Shown: positions 52,472-62,534, counted from the stretch's first letter. The stretch is 64,000 nucleotides of DNA from Enterovibrio norvegicus_B (GCF_002876705.1 NZ_MDAG01000027.1:117536-181535); one strand, 5' to 3'. Notes: generated by a model not told the origin, from the letters alone. Program-made: numbers and translations.

Positions 52472-54172
52472 ATGTCGACAACGCGTATTCCTTTTCACTG
52501 GCCATCCAAAGTGGCGAACAAACCTTTAGTTAAACCGGTACTCATTGTACTGGCGACACTGTTTTTACTCTGTTTTCCACTCAATCAAATACCGCTGTCA
52601 GTCACGGGGATTCAACATCCCGCGATATCGACATCGTTCATGTTGTCAATTGCAATGATCTGCTTTGGTGGCTTAGAGGTGGCTCGACAGCACCGATTTA
52701 GCCTGACCAAACTCACGGGATGGATTGCACTCAGTGCCTTGCTCGCCGTGTTACCCGCGTTTTATCTTCATGCGGATACCAGCGCAGCGCTTTGGCATAC
52801 AGGGCTCGCGCTGTTGAGCTTGTTGCTGTTTATTACTTTACAGCAATTTAGTTTCAACCATGTCCAACGCCAGTATTTGCTTTGGCTGCCACTGATCGCT
52901 GGGTGGATATTCGCATTGCCTTTCGTTGTACCGCCTCTCATTGAAGCATTCGAACACGATGCTCCTTATTTTCTAACGGTTCAGCGCGTAGGCATTGCAA
53001 AAAACACCACCGCCATGGTGTTGCTCACAGCGCTCGCCTTGTCGGCCTACCTGCTTGCACGAACCCGCGCCTACAAACGCACCATCATCTCTCAACACAT
53101 TGTATTACTGCTCACGCCTCTGCTGTGCATTACCGCGTTGATGGCACTTCGTGAGCCTTGGCTAATTACGTTCACCCTGTTGATGATTGCGCTCGCACAG
53201 CCTTTCCTGTTTCGCTTCAGCCCCAAACTACATCATGGGCTTTGGAACCTCGTTGTCTTCGCTGCATTTGTGATTGCAGGACAAGCAAACTGGCTCCCAA
53301 CAAGCGCGCTGTTTGCTGAAAGATTCTCACCAAACGAATGGCAGCTTTTGGCACAAACAACAGCACTAGCGAAAACGGCTCACTTTGAAGGCGTAGGTCT
53401 TGGTCAGCTTACGTTGGCGCAATTGCAGTTTGGGCTTTCACAAGGAAACACGTTGCCCATTGATAAGCCTTATCCAAGCTGGTTAGTTGCGACTATCACA
53501 GAGGGGGGGATCGCCATATGGGGAAGCTTTGCACTCTTAGGTGGGTTGATCATTAAACGTATCGCTGACGCACCGGGCGGCACACGATTGATGCTTACGG
53601 CAATCATCCTTCCTTCCATTGTCGGCATTGCAGCAACATCTTTTGTGTCAACCAACCCTGTTCTGGCTCTGCTGTTTGTTGTCTTGGTCTACTGGATTGA
53701 TAACCTGTCTGCACGCTACGAGCGCATCAACCTAACACGCGTTAAACTGCTCGCCATTGGCTCGACAACGCTGTTGGCTTCAAGTATTTGCTTGGTGGTG
53801 AGTTCTATCTATTTAGGCGAGCAAGCACTGCGCACCTATGACATCAGCGATAACAAGTTAACCCAGTATCAAACACACCCTTGGTGGACATCGTTTTATC
53901 AACAAGAAGCAGGGAAACGCGCCTTTTTGGAAAATGTCGAACATAACGACAAACGCGCTCAAACGACATACCTCAGAGAGCAAATCCGACACCTTTCAAC
54001 ACGTCCAGCGGCAGAAGGATATCAATCTCTGATTGAATTGGCGCTGCTGACAGGCGATCGCGAGATTGCAAAACAGATACAACAAGAAGCCAGCGCATTG
54101 TTTCCGTACGTGACGTTTCAGCCTAACTTTTCACATTTTGAAGAGTCAGAGCCTGACGCTGAAAAATCGTAA
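52472..54172 (+). CDS. PglL/Wzy-family membrane protein (O-oligosaccharyltransferase-like)
   Basis: 566 residues from the ATG at 52472 (MSTTRIPFHW); an in-frame TTG five codons upstream is the alternative. About 11-12 membrane helices, then a C-terminal soluble helical region (about 465-566, TPR-like in composition). The gene stands between uvrA and a class V aminotransferase, where V. cholerae has its PglL-type O-oligosaccharyltransferase, and the length and topology agree. In the periplasmic loop where Wzy_C proteins usually have a His-Asn (PHNxxL) motif the sequence reads LPIDKPYPSWLVATITEGG, with no His. Activity is therefore uncertain. If active it would transfer a lipid-linked glycan to proteins such as pilins. 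Confidence 0.75.
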   Translation: MSTTRIPFHWPSKVANKPLVKPVLIVLATLFLLCFPLNQIPLSVTGIQHPAISTSFMLSIAMICFGGLEVARQHRFSLTKLTGWIALSALLAVLPAFYLHADTSAALWHTGLALLSLLLFITLQQFSFNHVQRQYLLWLPLIAGWIFALPFVVPPLIEAFEHDAPYFLTVQRVGIAKNTTAMVLLTALALSAYLLARTRAYKRTIISQHIVLLLTPLLCITALMALREPWLITFTLLMIALAQPFLFRFSPKLHHGLWNLVVFAAFVIAGQANWLPTSALFAERFSPNEWQLLAQTTALAKTAHFEGVGLGQLTLAQLQFGLSQGNTLPIDKPYPSWLVATITEGGIAIWGSFALLGGLIIKRIADAPGGTRLMLTAIILPSIVGIAATSFVSTNPVLALLFVVLVYWIDNLSARYERINLTRVKLLAIGSTTLLASSICLVVSSIYLGEQALRTYDISDNKLTQYQTHPWWTSFYQQEAGKRAFLENVEHNDKRAQTTYLREQIRHLSTRPAAEGYQSLIELALLTGDREIAKQIQQEASALFPYVTFQPNFSHFEESEPDAEKS

Positions 54173-54185
54173 ATGCTCCCATAGA

Positions 54186-54215
54186 AAACGCCCTGACAAA
54201 TCAGGGCGTTTTTTT
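54186..54215. terminator. Bidirectional terminator between the pglL-like gene and the aminotransferase
   Basis: AAACGCCCTGA, loop CAAA, TCAGGGCGTTT followed by TTTT on the plus strand; A-rich on the other side, so it can serve the convergent gene too. It lies 13 bases after the pglL-like stop. Confidence 0.88.
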
Positions 54216-54249
54216 GATTTTAGTGTTGGTAACGGCGAGGATAAATCCG

Positions 54250-55368
54250 TTAACCGAGCACGTCTTTCAGCGCTTTGGCGCACAGCGCGATGTTCTCTTT
54301 TCTCGCGGCATATCCCATCAACCCGATACGCCATGCTTTGCCCGCTAACGCGCCAAGGCCAGCACCAATTTCAAGGTTATATTCATTCAACAAGCGCTGA
54401 CGAACGAGCGCATCATCAGCCCCGTCAGGGATCGCCACGGCGTTGAGTTGAGGAAGGCGATAAGCCTCATCAACCAAAAATTTAATGCCTAATGCTTCAA
54501 GTTCTGATTTCAACAATTCATGCATATCACGATGACGTTGCCATGCATTCTCCAAGCCTTCTTGTTGTAGCATCAGCAATGATTCATGCAGTGCATACAG
54601 ACTATTTACAGGCGCAGTGTGGTGGTAGCTTCGCTTCCCTTCACCACTCCAATAACCGAGCACTAAGCTTTGATCGAGAAACCAACTTTGTACTTTACCG
54701 TCATGTGTTTTCATTCTTTCAACGGCACGGGGAGAAAAAGTCACTGGCGATAAACCCGGTACGCATGACAGACACTTTTGGCTTCCCGAATAAACAGCAT
54801 CAAGCTGCCATTCATCGACCAACAAAGGCACACCACCCAACGATGTCACAGCATCGACAATGGTCAAACAATCGTGTTGGCGTGCTAATGCAGATAAGGC
54901 TTTCGCATCACTCAACGCACCGGTAGAGGTTTCTGCATGCACAAACGCCACAATTGACGCGTCAGGATTAGCCTTTAACGCCGCTTCCACTTTACTCACA
55001 TCAACGGGTTGACCCCATTCATCATCAACCATGACAGCCGTCGCGCCGCAGCGCTCAACGTTTTCACGCATACGATCACCAAACACACCATTGCGACAAA
55101 CAATGACCGTATCGCCAGGTGATACCAAATTCACAAAACAGGTTTCCATCCCTGCGCTACCTGGCGCAGATACGGCAATGGTAAAGGCATTCGTGGTTTG
55201 AAAGGCATATTGCAGCAAAGCTTTCACTTCATCCATCATGCCGACAAATAGCGGGTCAAGGTGACCAATTGTTGGCTGTGATAACGCTTGTAGGACACGT
55301 GGTGACACGTCGGAAGGGCCTGGTCCCATCAAGGTTCGCTGAGGCGGAATAAAGCGTGTAATAGTCAT
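54250..55368 (-). CDS. Class V aminotransferase (alanine-glyoxylate / serine-pyruvate type)
   Basis: 372 residues with a PLP-dependent fold type I. It starts MTITRFIPPQRTLMGPGPSDVSPRVL (quoted in part) with GPGPS as in the AGAT/SPT family. The PLP lysine is in SGSQKCLSCVPGLSPVTFS (partial), with the aspartate in VDAVTSLGG. It resembles alanine-glyoxylate and serine-glyoxylate aminotransferases; the V. cholerae gene at this position is annotated serine-pyruvate aminotransferase. Substrate is not fixed by sequence. It faces the pglL-like gene and diverges from lysC. Confidence 0.9.
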   Translation of the reverse strand: MTITRFIPPQRTLMGPGPSDVSPRVLQALSQPTIGHLDPLFVGMMDEVKALLQYAFQTTNAFTIAVSAPGSAGMETCFVNLVSPGDTVIVCRNGVFGDRMRENVERCGATAVMVDDEWGQPVDVSKVEAALKANPDASIVAFVHAETSTGALSDAKALSALARQHDCLTIVDAVTSLGGVPLLVDEWQLDAVYSGSQKCLSCVPGLSPVTFSPRAVERMKTHDGKVQSWFLDQSLVLGYWSGEGKRSYHHTAPVNSLYALHESLLMLQQEGLENAWQRHRDMHELLKSELEALGIKFLVDEAYRLPQLNAVAIPDGADDALVRQRLLNEYNLEIGAGLGALAGKAWRIGLMGYAARKENIALCAKALKDVLG

Positions 55369-55520
55369 TGTCTGCTCTCCTTATTTAGTATTTAACCACC
55401 CTACCACTGCCGATCCCTCTCTCCCAAATTATGATCGTAAGAACGTAGGCTTCATCAACCTAACGCCTCGCAAAATTGATGCACCTTGCATACATTTGAC
55501 GCCTTTTATGCAAACTCCAT

Positions 55521-55549
55521 TTGACAATCAGATTACAAAGCTTTATCAA
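55521..55549 (+). promoter_or_regulatory. Probable sigma-70 promoter of lysC
   Basis: TTGACA at 55521-55526 (perfect -35), a 17-base spacer and TATCAA at 55544-55549 (-10, two mismatches). Transcription would begin near 55556, about 33 bases before the lysine aptamer. Confidence 0.6.
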
Positions 55550-55588
55550 TGCAGTGTAATTTTTGTGCAGTGTTTTTCTGCACGAAGA

Positions 55589-55752
55589 CAGAAGAGGCGC
55601 GTCTATCAGGCAGTCCATTTGCGGAGCCCCAACTCCAATGCAAATCGATCAGGGGATAGACGCCGAGGTAATCGACACCTTGGGGGTTAGATTGCCGGTC
55701 TTGAAGGTTGAGTCCTTCGGATTGTCATCTCTTACGAGATGGAGCGCTTCTG
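55589..55752 (+). ncRNA. Lysine riboswitch (L-box)
   Basis: The closing stem P1 is CAGAAG (55589-55594) with CTTCTG (55747-55752). Conserved core blocks follow the order seen in E. coli lysC: GAAGAGGCGCG, GCCGAGGTAATCG, GGGGGTT, GCCGGTC, GGATTGTCA, and GGAGCGCTTCTGG at the end. About 164 bases. It senses lysine and should reduce lysC expression when lysine is abundant. I see no canonical terminator between it and the start codon; a hand-drawn helix could hide the ribosome site (see findings). Confidence 0.93.
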
Positions 55753-55849
55753 GAGAAATATCCTTTCTTCATACCCGCCCTCTTTCTGTCTCATCCACAT
55801 TTTGATCCTTTAGAACATCTATATCGCGATTTATGGGAGATACAGGGAA

Positions 55850-57202
55850 GTGAACGCATTAACTGTCGCAAAATTTGGCGGCACGAGTGTCGCCGACTAC
55901 GCAGCCATGTCCAACTGCGCATCGGTCATCAAAGGAAATGAAAGCACACGCTTAGTGGTCATCAGTGCCTGCTCTGGTGTGACGAATCTATTGGTTGAAC
56001 TCGCCAACGGCGTTAGCAGCTTAGAGAAACAAAAAGCATTGCTCGCTCGCCTCCAAGAAATCCACTTCAGCATTTTAGCGAGCCTGCCAGAAAATGAAGC
56101 GGTTAACACGGCAGTGAATGACATTTTAGATAATGTCGCGACGTTCGCTGCTGCAGCTGCCAAAGCACCATCAGATAAAATCACCGATAGCTTGGTTGCC
56201 AGTGGTGAACTCATGTCGACACACATCTTTACGCATTTGCTGAATCAGCAAGGGTTAGATGCAGTACGTTTTGATGTTCGCGACGCATTGAAAACTGACG
56301 ATGTCCATGGAAAAGCCTCCCCCGACTTGCTTGAAACCGCTTACCAAGCTCAAACACTGCTTCGCCCGCTATGCGAGGAGAAAGTGGTTGTCACACAAGG
56401 TTTTATTGGCTCAGACAACAAGGGGAACACCACAACGTTAGGGCGTGGTGGAAGTGACTATAGCGCAGCATTGCTTGCAGAAGCAGTTCAAGCGACAACA
56501 CTTGAAATTTGGACTGACGTGCCAGGGATCTACAGTACCGATCCTCGCATCGCACCAGCAGCAGCACCTATCGACGAAATCAGCTTCAGTGAAGCCTCTG
56601 AAATGGCGAACTTTGGTGCAAAAATCTTGCACCCGTCAACCTTAGTGCCAGCAATGCGCCAAGAAATCCCGGTATTTGTTGGCTCCTCAAAAGCGCCAGA
56701 AAAAGGGGGAACGTGGATCCGCCGTGATGCAGAGCATTCACCTCTTTTCCGCGCATTGGCCCTTCGTTGCAACCAAACCATGGTGACGCTCACAAGCCTC
56801 AACATGTTCCATGCCTACGGCTTTTTGGCAGAGGTCTTCAACATTCTCGCCAAGCATAAAGTGTCTGTGGATCTGATCACGACATCAGAAGTCAGCGTGT
56901 CTTTAACCTTGGATCAAACCAACACCCGTGGCGGCGCACCTAAATTGCCTGAAGCGGCAGAACTTGAGCTTTCTAAGCTGTGTAAAGTGACGATTGAGCA
57001 GGACATGTGTTTGGTGGCTTTGATTGGTAACGAGATGGGCGAATCTCGCGGTGCTGCAGCGCAAATTTTTGGTGCGCTCGGCGAATATAACCTGCGAATG
57101 ATTTGTTATGGTGCGAGTAATCACAACCTGTGTTTCTTGACCAACACCGCCGAATCCAAAGACGTGGTACGCACCTTACACAAAGAGCTGTTTGAAAAGT
57201 AA
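55850..57202 (+). CDS. lysC: Lysine-sensitive aspartokinase III
   Basis: 450 residues from the GTG at 55850 (MNALTVAKFGGTSVADYAAM, like E. coli LysC). The kinase domain carries KFGGTS (8-13) and GRGGSDYSAALLA near 200; two ACT domains follow (about 310-450). It phosphorylates aspartate, the first step toward lysine, threonine and methionine. A possible SD, GGGAGA, is nine bases upstream. Transcription is convergent with metH across a shared terminator. Confidence 0.96.
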   Translation: MNALTVAKFGGTSVADYAAMSNCASVIKGNESTRLVVISACSGVTNLLVELANGVSSLEKQKALLARLQEIHFSILASLPENEAVNTAVNDILDNVATFAAAAAKAPSDKITDSLVASGELMSTHIFTHLLNQQGLDAVRFDVRDALKTDDVHGKASPDLLETAYQAQTLLRPLCEEKVVVTQGFIGSDNKGNTTTLGRGGSDYSAALLAEAVQATTLEIWTDVPGIYSTDPRIAPAAAPIDEISFSEASEMANFGAKILHPSTLVPAMRQEIPVFVGSSKAPEKGGTWIRRDAEHSPLFRALALRCNQTMVTLTSLNMFHAYGFLAEVFNILAKHKVSVDLITTSEVSVSLTLDQTNTRGGAPKLPEAAELELSKLCKVTIEQDMCLVALIGNEMGESRGAAAQIFGALGEYNLRMICYGASNHNLCFLTNTAESKDVVRTLHKELFEK

Positions 57203-57255
57203 GAGGCCCTTCGTCGTCGCGGTTTCCTGACGTAAAAGACAAAGCAACACAATAT

Positions 57256-57284
57256 AAGAAGGGCGCTCACTGAGCGCCCTTCTT
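57256..57284. terminator. Shared bidirectional terminator between lysC and metH
   Basis: AAGAAGGGCGCTCA, one base, TGAGCGCCCTTCTT: a perfect 14-base inverted repeat with T-runs on either side depending on strand. Serves both convergent genes. Confidence 0.92.
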
Positions 57285-57304
57285 TTGTTCACAGCTATCG
57301 AACG

Positions 57305-60300
57305 TTAGCCGAGGTTTGGCCCTAACCATTTCTCTGCTTCGATCACATCCCATCCTTTACGATCGGCGTAGCTGTCTCTCTGATCTTCTTGGATCTGTGC
57401 AACAGCGAAGTAGCGCGATTCAGGGTGTGAAAAATACCAACCCGATACCGCAGCCCCTGGCCACATTGCATAGTTTTCAGTGAGGATCATGCCCGTGTTC
57501 GCTTCTGCATCCAGCAACGACCAAATCTTGCCTTTTTCAGTATGCTCTGGACATGCAGGGTAACCCGGAGCTGGGCGAATGCCTTGGTACTTTTCACGGA
57601 TCAGATCTTCGTTTGCCAACGCTTCATCAGGTGCATAGCCCCAAATGTCTTTACGCACAGCTTCATGCATACATTCAGCAAAGGCTTCCGCTAAACGGTC
57701 AGCGACAGCTTGCACCATAATGGCGTTGTAATCGTCACCTTTGGCTTTGAACTGCTCAGCAATGTCATATTCACCAATACCGCCAGTGACTGCAAACGCG
57801 CCAATCCAATCGGCCTTGCCACTCTCTTTCGGCGCAATGTAATCCGACAAGCAATAGTTCGGCCCCTTCGGTTTTTTCGTTTGTTGGCGTAAGCCATTCA
57901 ATACGGAGAAAACCTCAGTACGAGATTCATCGGTATAAACCTCAACATCATCATCGACGCTGTTGGCAGGGAACAACCCACACACGCCATTGGCTTTGAT
58001 CATACCTGTGCGTTCAATGTCATCCAAAATCGCGTTGGCATCATCAAACAAACGCTGCGCTTCTTCACCCACCACTTCATGGCGCAAAATCGTTGGGTAC
58101 TTTCCGCTGAGCGACCATGTCATAAAAAATGGTGTCCAGTCGATGTACGTACGAATTTTCGATACGGGGAAATCAGTAAACACATGCACGCCCGCTTTGT
58201 TAGGTACAGGTGGCGTGTAGGCATCCCAATCAAGCGGCACTTTATTTGCGCGTGCAGCTTCGAGCGTAACAGGCGGCGTACGGGGTTTCTTGCGCGCGTG
58301 TTGTTCACGCACAGTCACATATTCAGCTTTAGTCCGCTCGACAAACGCGGGACGATGTTCGTCAGACAACAGCGCGGAACAAACACCAACAGCACGCGAT
58401 GCGTTAGACACATACACCACAGGCGCATGGTAGTTTTCTTCAATCTTAACGGCTGTGTGCGCTTTTGATGTTGTTGCGCCGCCTATTAGCAAAGGCAAAT
58501 CAAAACCACGGCGCTCCATCTCTTTCGCAACGTGCACCATTTCATCAAGTGATGGTGTGATCAGGCCGCTTAAGCCAATGATGTCGACGTTTTCTTCTTT
58601 GGCGACCTGCAAGATTTTGTCACAAGACACCATGACGCCAAGATCAATAATTTCATAGTTATTACACTGTAAAACCACGCCAACGATATTCTTGCCGATA
58701 TCATGCACATCGCCTTTCACCGTGGCTAAAAGAATCTTACCGTTGGTTTGCCCTGCTTGTTTTTCTGCATTGATGTAAGGTTCGAGGTAGGCAACCGCCT
58801 GCTTCATAACACGGGCAGATTTCACCACCTGCGGCAAGAACATCTTACCTTCACCAAATAAATCCCCCACCACGTTCATGCCGGCCATCAATGGACCCTC
58901 AATCACTTCAAGTGGCTTCGTCGCTTTCGCGCGGGCTTCTTCCGTATCTTCAACGATAAACTCGGTGATACCTTTTACCAAAGCATGCGATAAACGCTTT
59001 TCAACGTCCCAACTGCGCCATTCTTGTGCAGTGCGATCCTCTTTGACCTCACCCGTACCACGGTATTTGTCTGCAATATCAAGAAGACGCTCAGTACCAT
59101 CATCGCGCTTATTCAATACGACGTCTTCAACGGCCTCTCGAAGCTCATCGGGCAGATCGTCATAAATCGCAAGCTGACCTGCGTTGACGATCCCCATGTC
59201 CATGCCATTTTTAAAACAGTAATAAAGGAAAACGGCGTGAATCGCTTCACGGACAGGGTTATTACCGCGGAAGGAGAACGACACATTCGACACGCCGCCT
59301 GAGACCATGGCATGTGGCAAGGTGCGCTTGATATCACCGACCGCTTCAATGAAATCGACCGCGTAGTTGTTATGTTCTTCAATCCCCGTTGCCACCGCAA
59401 AGATGTTCGGGTCGAAGATGATGTCTTCTGGTGGGAAGCCCACCTCGTTCACCAAAATGTTATAGGCTTCAGTACAAATTTCCGTTTTACGCTCGCGCGT
59501 GTCCGCTTGGCCCACTTCATCAAATGCCATCACGATAACCGCGGCGCCGTAGCGACGAATTAACTTGGCTTGCTCAATGAATTTCTCGACACCTTCTTTC
59601 ATGGAAATCGAGTTAACAATGGGCTTACCCTGAACACACTTCAGGCCAGCTTCTAAGATTTCCCATTTTGATGAATCGACCATGATGGGAACTTTCGAAA
59701 TCTCAGGCTCTGTCGCACACAAGTTGAGGAAGCGCACCATGGCAGCTTCCGCATCCAACATGCCTTCATCCATGTTGATATCAATGATCTGTGCGCCCGC
59801 CTCGACTTGCTGACGCGCGACTTCTAACGCTTCATCATAAAGCTCTTCTTTAATCAGACGCTTAAAGCGTGCCGAGCCTGTTACATTCGTACGCTCACCG
59901 ACGTTGATAAATAAACTGTCGGGGGCAATCGTCAATGGCTCAAGGCCAGACAAGCGACAATACTTTGGTAAATCTGGAAGCTGACGCGGTGTGACATTTT
60001 GCGTCACTTCCGCCATTTTGCGAATGTGTTCAGGTGTCGTACCGCAGCAGCCGCCAACAAGGTTTAAGAAACCACTTTGGGCCCATTCAGCGATATGCTC
60101 AGCCATGTCTTCAGGGCTAAGGTCATATTCACCGAAGGCATTCGGCAAACCCGCATTCGGGTGAGCAGAGACAGAACACTCAGAAATTCGCGACAATTCT
60201 TCAACGTATTGACGCAGTTCATCAGGCCCCAACGCACAGTTAAGACCAAACGAAATAGGCTTAACGTGTCGAAGGGAGTTATAAAATGCTTCTGTGGTTT

Positions 60301-60979
60301 GGCCGGAAAGTGTTCGACCCGAGGCGTCAGTGATCGTGCCTGAAATCATAACAGGCAGTTCGATGCCGTCTTGATCAAACACCGTTTCGATAGCAAAAGT
60401 ACACGCCTTGGCGTTCAAAGTATCGAAGATAGTCTCGACTAAGATGATGTCTGCACCGCCAGCAATCAGCGCTCGCGTGGACTCTGAATAAGCTTCGACC
60501 AATTTATCGAACGTGATGTTTCGATAGCCGGGGTCATTTACATCAGGAGAAATAGAGCAGGTGCGGTTTGTTGGACCAAGTACGCCAGCGACAAAACGTG
60601 GCTTATCGGGATTCTTTGCCGTCCATTCGTCGGCAACTTCGCGGGCAAGCTTTGCAGCTTCTAGATTAATTTCGGCACTGAGCGATTCCATGTCATAGTC
60701 GGCCATGGCAATCGTGGTGGCGTTAAAAGTGTTGGTTTCCAGAATATCAGCACCGGCTTCAAGGTACTCGCCGTGAATTTGCTTGATGAGTGCTGGCTGT
60801 GTCAGAACTAAAAGGTCATTGTTGCCCTTTAAATCAGAATGCCAATCAGAGAAACGCTCACCACGGTAATCGGACTCTTCCAGTTTGTAGTCCTGGATCA
60901 TAGTGCCCATACCGCCATCGATAATGAGAATGCGCTCAGCCAACAGTTTTTTTAGTATGTCCTTACTACTCACAGCCAC
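57305..60979 (-). CDS. metH: Cobalamin-dependent methionine synthase
   Basis: 1,224 residues with the four modules: homocysteine domain with Zn-binding Cys248, Cys311 and Cys312 (GLNCALG, GGCCGTTP); methyltetrahydrofolate (pterin) domain from about 355 to 620; cobalamin-binding domain with His759 in DVHDIGKN, the same number as in E. coli; and the AdoMet activation domain to the C-terminus. It transfers a methyl group from methyl-H4folate to homocysteine. A MetJ-type operator lies in the upstream region, which differs from the E. coli gene (controlled mainly by MetR). Confidence 0.98.
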   Translation of the reverse strand: MAVSSKDILKKLLAERILIIDGGMGTMIQDYKLEESDYRGERFSDWHSDLKGNNDLLVLTQPALIKQIHGEYLEAGADILETNTFNATTIAMADYDMESLSAEINLEAAKLAREVADEWTAKNPDKPRFVAGVLGPTNRTCSISPDVNDPGYRNITFDKLVEAYSESTRALIAGGADIILVETIFDTLNAKACTFAIETVFDQDGIELPVMISGTITDASGRTLSGQTTEAFYNSLRHVKPISFGLNCALGPDELRQYVEELSRISECSVSAHPNAGLPNAFGEYDLSPEDMAEHIAEWAQSGFLNLVGGCCGTTPEHIRKMAEVTQNVTPRQLPDLPKYCRLSGLEPLTIAPDSLFINVGERTNVTGSARFKRLIKEELYDEALEVARQQVEAGAQIIDINMDEGMLDAEAAMVRFLNLCATEPEISKVPIMVDSSKWEILEAGLKCVQGKPIVNSISMKEGVEKFIEQAKLIRRYGAAVIVMAFDEVGQADTRERKTEICTEAYNILVNEVGFPPEDIIFDPNIFAVATGIEEHNNYAVDFIEAVGDIKRTLPHAMVSGGVSNVSFSFRGNNPVREAIHAVFLYYCFKNGMDMGIVNAGQLAIYDDLPDELREAVEDVVLNKRDDGTERLLDIADKYRGTGEVKEDRTAQEWRSWDVEKRLSHALVKGITEFIVEDTEEARAKATKPLEVIEGPLMAGMNVVGDLFGEGKMFLPQVVKSARVMKQAVAYLEPYINAEKQAGQTNGKILLATVKGDVHDIGKNIVGVVLQCNNYEIIDLGVMVSCDKILQVAKEENVDIIGLSGLITPSLDEMVHVAKEMERRGFDLPLLIGGATTSKAHTAVKIEENYHAPVVYVSNASRAVGVCSALLSDEHRPAFVERTKAEYVTVREQHARKKPRTPPVTLEAARANKVPLDWDAYTPPVPNKAGVHVFTDFPVSKIRTYIDWTPFFMTWSLSGKYPTILRHEVVGEEAQRLFDDANAILDDIERTGMIKANGVCGLFPANSVDDDVEVYTDESRTEVFSVLNGLRQQTKKPKGPNYCLSDYIAPKESGKADWIGAFAVTGGIGEYDIAEQFKAKGDDYNAIMVQAVADRLAEAFAECMHEAVRKDIWGYAPDEALANEDLIREKYQGIRPAPGYPACPEHTEKGKIWSLLDAEANTGMILTENYAMWPGAAVSGWYFSHPESRYFAVAQIQEDQRDSYADRKGWDVIEAEKWLGPNLG

Positions 60980-61028
60980 AAATTCCTTCTTAAATTGCTC
61001 GCTACTGGCATAGTAACATAGCTCAATT

Positions 61029-61052
61029 GGAAATCTAGACGTCTATTAGGAT
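61029..61052. promoter_or_regulatory. MetJ operator (met box) upstream of metH
   Basis: Three tandem 8-mers GGAAATCT, AGACGTCT, ATTAGGAT, of which the centre is the exact met-box consensus AGACGTCT. It lies 50-73 bases before the metH start and 106 bases from the divergent antiporter start. Methionine repression of metH is inferred. Confidence 0.7.
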
Positions 61053-61157
61053 CTCACTCTCAACGGATCCTTAAAATCACTGGGATTTGTTGTAGTTTTC
61101 TTCTTCGCATAGATTTATATTTCGTTACAAATTTTTGGTTCTCCTTTTTTCGCTAAC

Positions 61158-62504
61158 ATGGGTTCACCTATGACCGTCTATACCACACTGTGCTTTCTCG
61201 CAGCCGCCGCCATGGCAATCGCATTTATCAATAGTAAAATTGGTCAAATGCAAACGACCATCGCTATCACTGCCGGCGCATTGATGCTTTCTCTCGGTAT
61301 CGTCATTTCAGGCCAAAACAACTGGTTTGATTTAAAAGATTTAGCCGCAGAGACCCTCAATGAGGTGCACTTTGATGACTTTTTGCTAAAGGGCGTACTC
61401 GGGTTCTTGCTGTTTGCAGGAGGCCTAGGGGTCAAACTCCCCAACCTAGAAGATCAGAAATGGGAAATCACGGTGCTTGCCCTAGGGGCGACCTTGGTCT
61501 CCACCTTCTTTATTGGCGGTGCTGCCTGGTTGTTCTTCCAACTCATCGGGATTCAGTTTGATTTTATCTACTGCCTTCTTTTTGGCTCTTTGATTTCACC
61601 AACAGACCCTATTGCTGTTTTGGCCATCGTCAAAAAACTCAACGCACCAAAACGTATCTCAACCCAGATCGAAGGCGAATCCCTGTTCAATGACGGCTTT
61701 GGTTTAGTCATCTTTATCACCTTGTTTACCGTGGCATTTGGCACCGAAACACCCACCGTCATGGGCGTGGTTGAACTCTTCTTGCATGAAGCCATTGGCG
61801 GGATCATTTACGGCTTCTTCTTAGGACTCTTGTTCCATTACATGATTTGCAATACTGATGACCACTCAATGGAGCTGCTGCTAACCCTGGGTATTCCAAC
61901 CGCAGGTTATGTATTCGCGGGCTTGATTGGTGTATCTGGTCCATTGGCCATGGTGGTTGCAGGGATCATGATCGGTAACTGGACGCGCTATATTGGCTTC
62001 TCTAAAGAAAGTGAAGACCACTTAGACCACTTCTGGGAACTCATTGATGAATTCTTGAATGGGGTGTTGTTCTTGTTGATCGGTTTGAGCATGTTGACCT
62101 TTAGCTTCCACAAAGAAGACTGGATAATCATGGCATTTGCTGTGCCTTTGGTACTTATCGCCCGTTACATGAGCGTTCGCCTTTGCTATGTCGGTTTTAA
62201 CCGATACCGCGACTACAACCCATTCTCGGTCCGTATTTTGACATGGGGTGGACTACGCGGTGGCTTAGCCATTGCGATGGCAATGGCCATTCCTGCTGGC
62301 TATATGGTACTGCCAGAGAAGAATATTGACGTGCGAGAAATCATTCTAGTCATGACCTATGCCGTCGTGGTGTTCTCGATCCTAGTGCAGGGCTCTACTA
62401 TCACCAAAATAATTGAGAAAGCCAAAGTGGCCGAAAGGGACATGGAAATTAAGCCGCACGTGCCAACACAGAATGAACATGCCGTAGAGAAGAAGGTGGA
62501 ATAA
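61158..62504 (+). CDS. Na+/H+ antiporter, CPA1 (NhaP/YjcE) family
   Basis: 448 residues with about 12 membrane helices. The ion-binding signature is SPTDPIAVLAIVKKL (helix 5, with Asp-Pro) and GESLFNDGFGLVIF (helix 6, Asn-Asp). TWGGLRGGLAIAMA near residue 370 is also typical. A second in-frame ATG four codons on (MTVYTTLC) is a possible start; neither has a clear ribosome site. It exchanges Na+ for H+ in cation homeostasis. It is divergent from metH and convergent with metA. Confidence 0.9.
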   Translation: MGSPMTVYTTLCFLAAAAMAIAFINSKIGQMQTTIAITAGALMLSLGIVISGQNNWFDLKDLAAETLNEVHFDDFLLKGVLGFLLFAGGLGVKLPNLEDQKWEITVLALGATLVSTFFIGGAAWLFFQLIGIQFDFIYCLLFGSLISPTDPIAVLAIVKKLNAPKRISTQIEGESLFNDGFGLVIFITLFTVAFGTETPTVMGVVELFLHEAIGGIIYGFFLGLLFHYMICNTDDHSMELLLTLGIPTAGYVFAGLIGVSGPLAMVVAGIMIGNWTRYIGFSKESEDHLDHFWELIDEFLNGVLFLLIGLSMLTFSFHKEDWIIMAFAVPLVLIARYMSVRLCYVGFNRYRDYNPFSVRILTWGGLRGGLAIAMAMAIPAGYMVLPEKNIDVREIILVMTYAVVVFSILVQGSTITKIIEKAKVAERDMEIKPHVPTQNEHAVEKKVE

Positions 62505-62534
62505 CCGTTCTCTCCAAGCTCCAAAATAGACACG

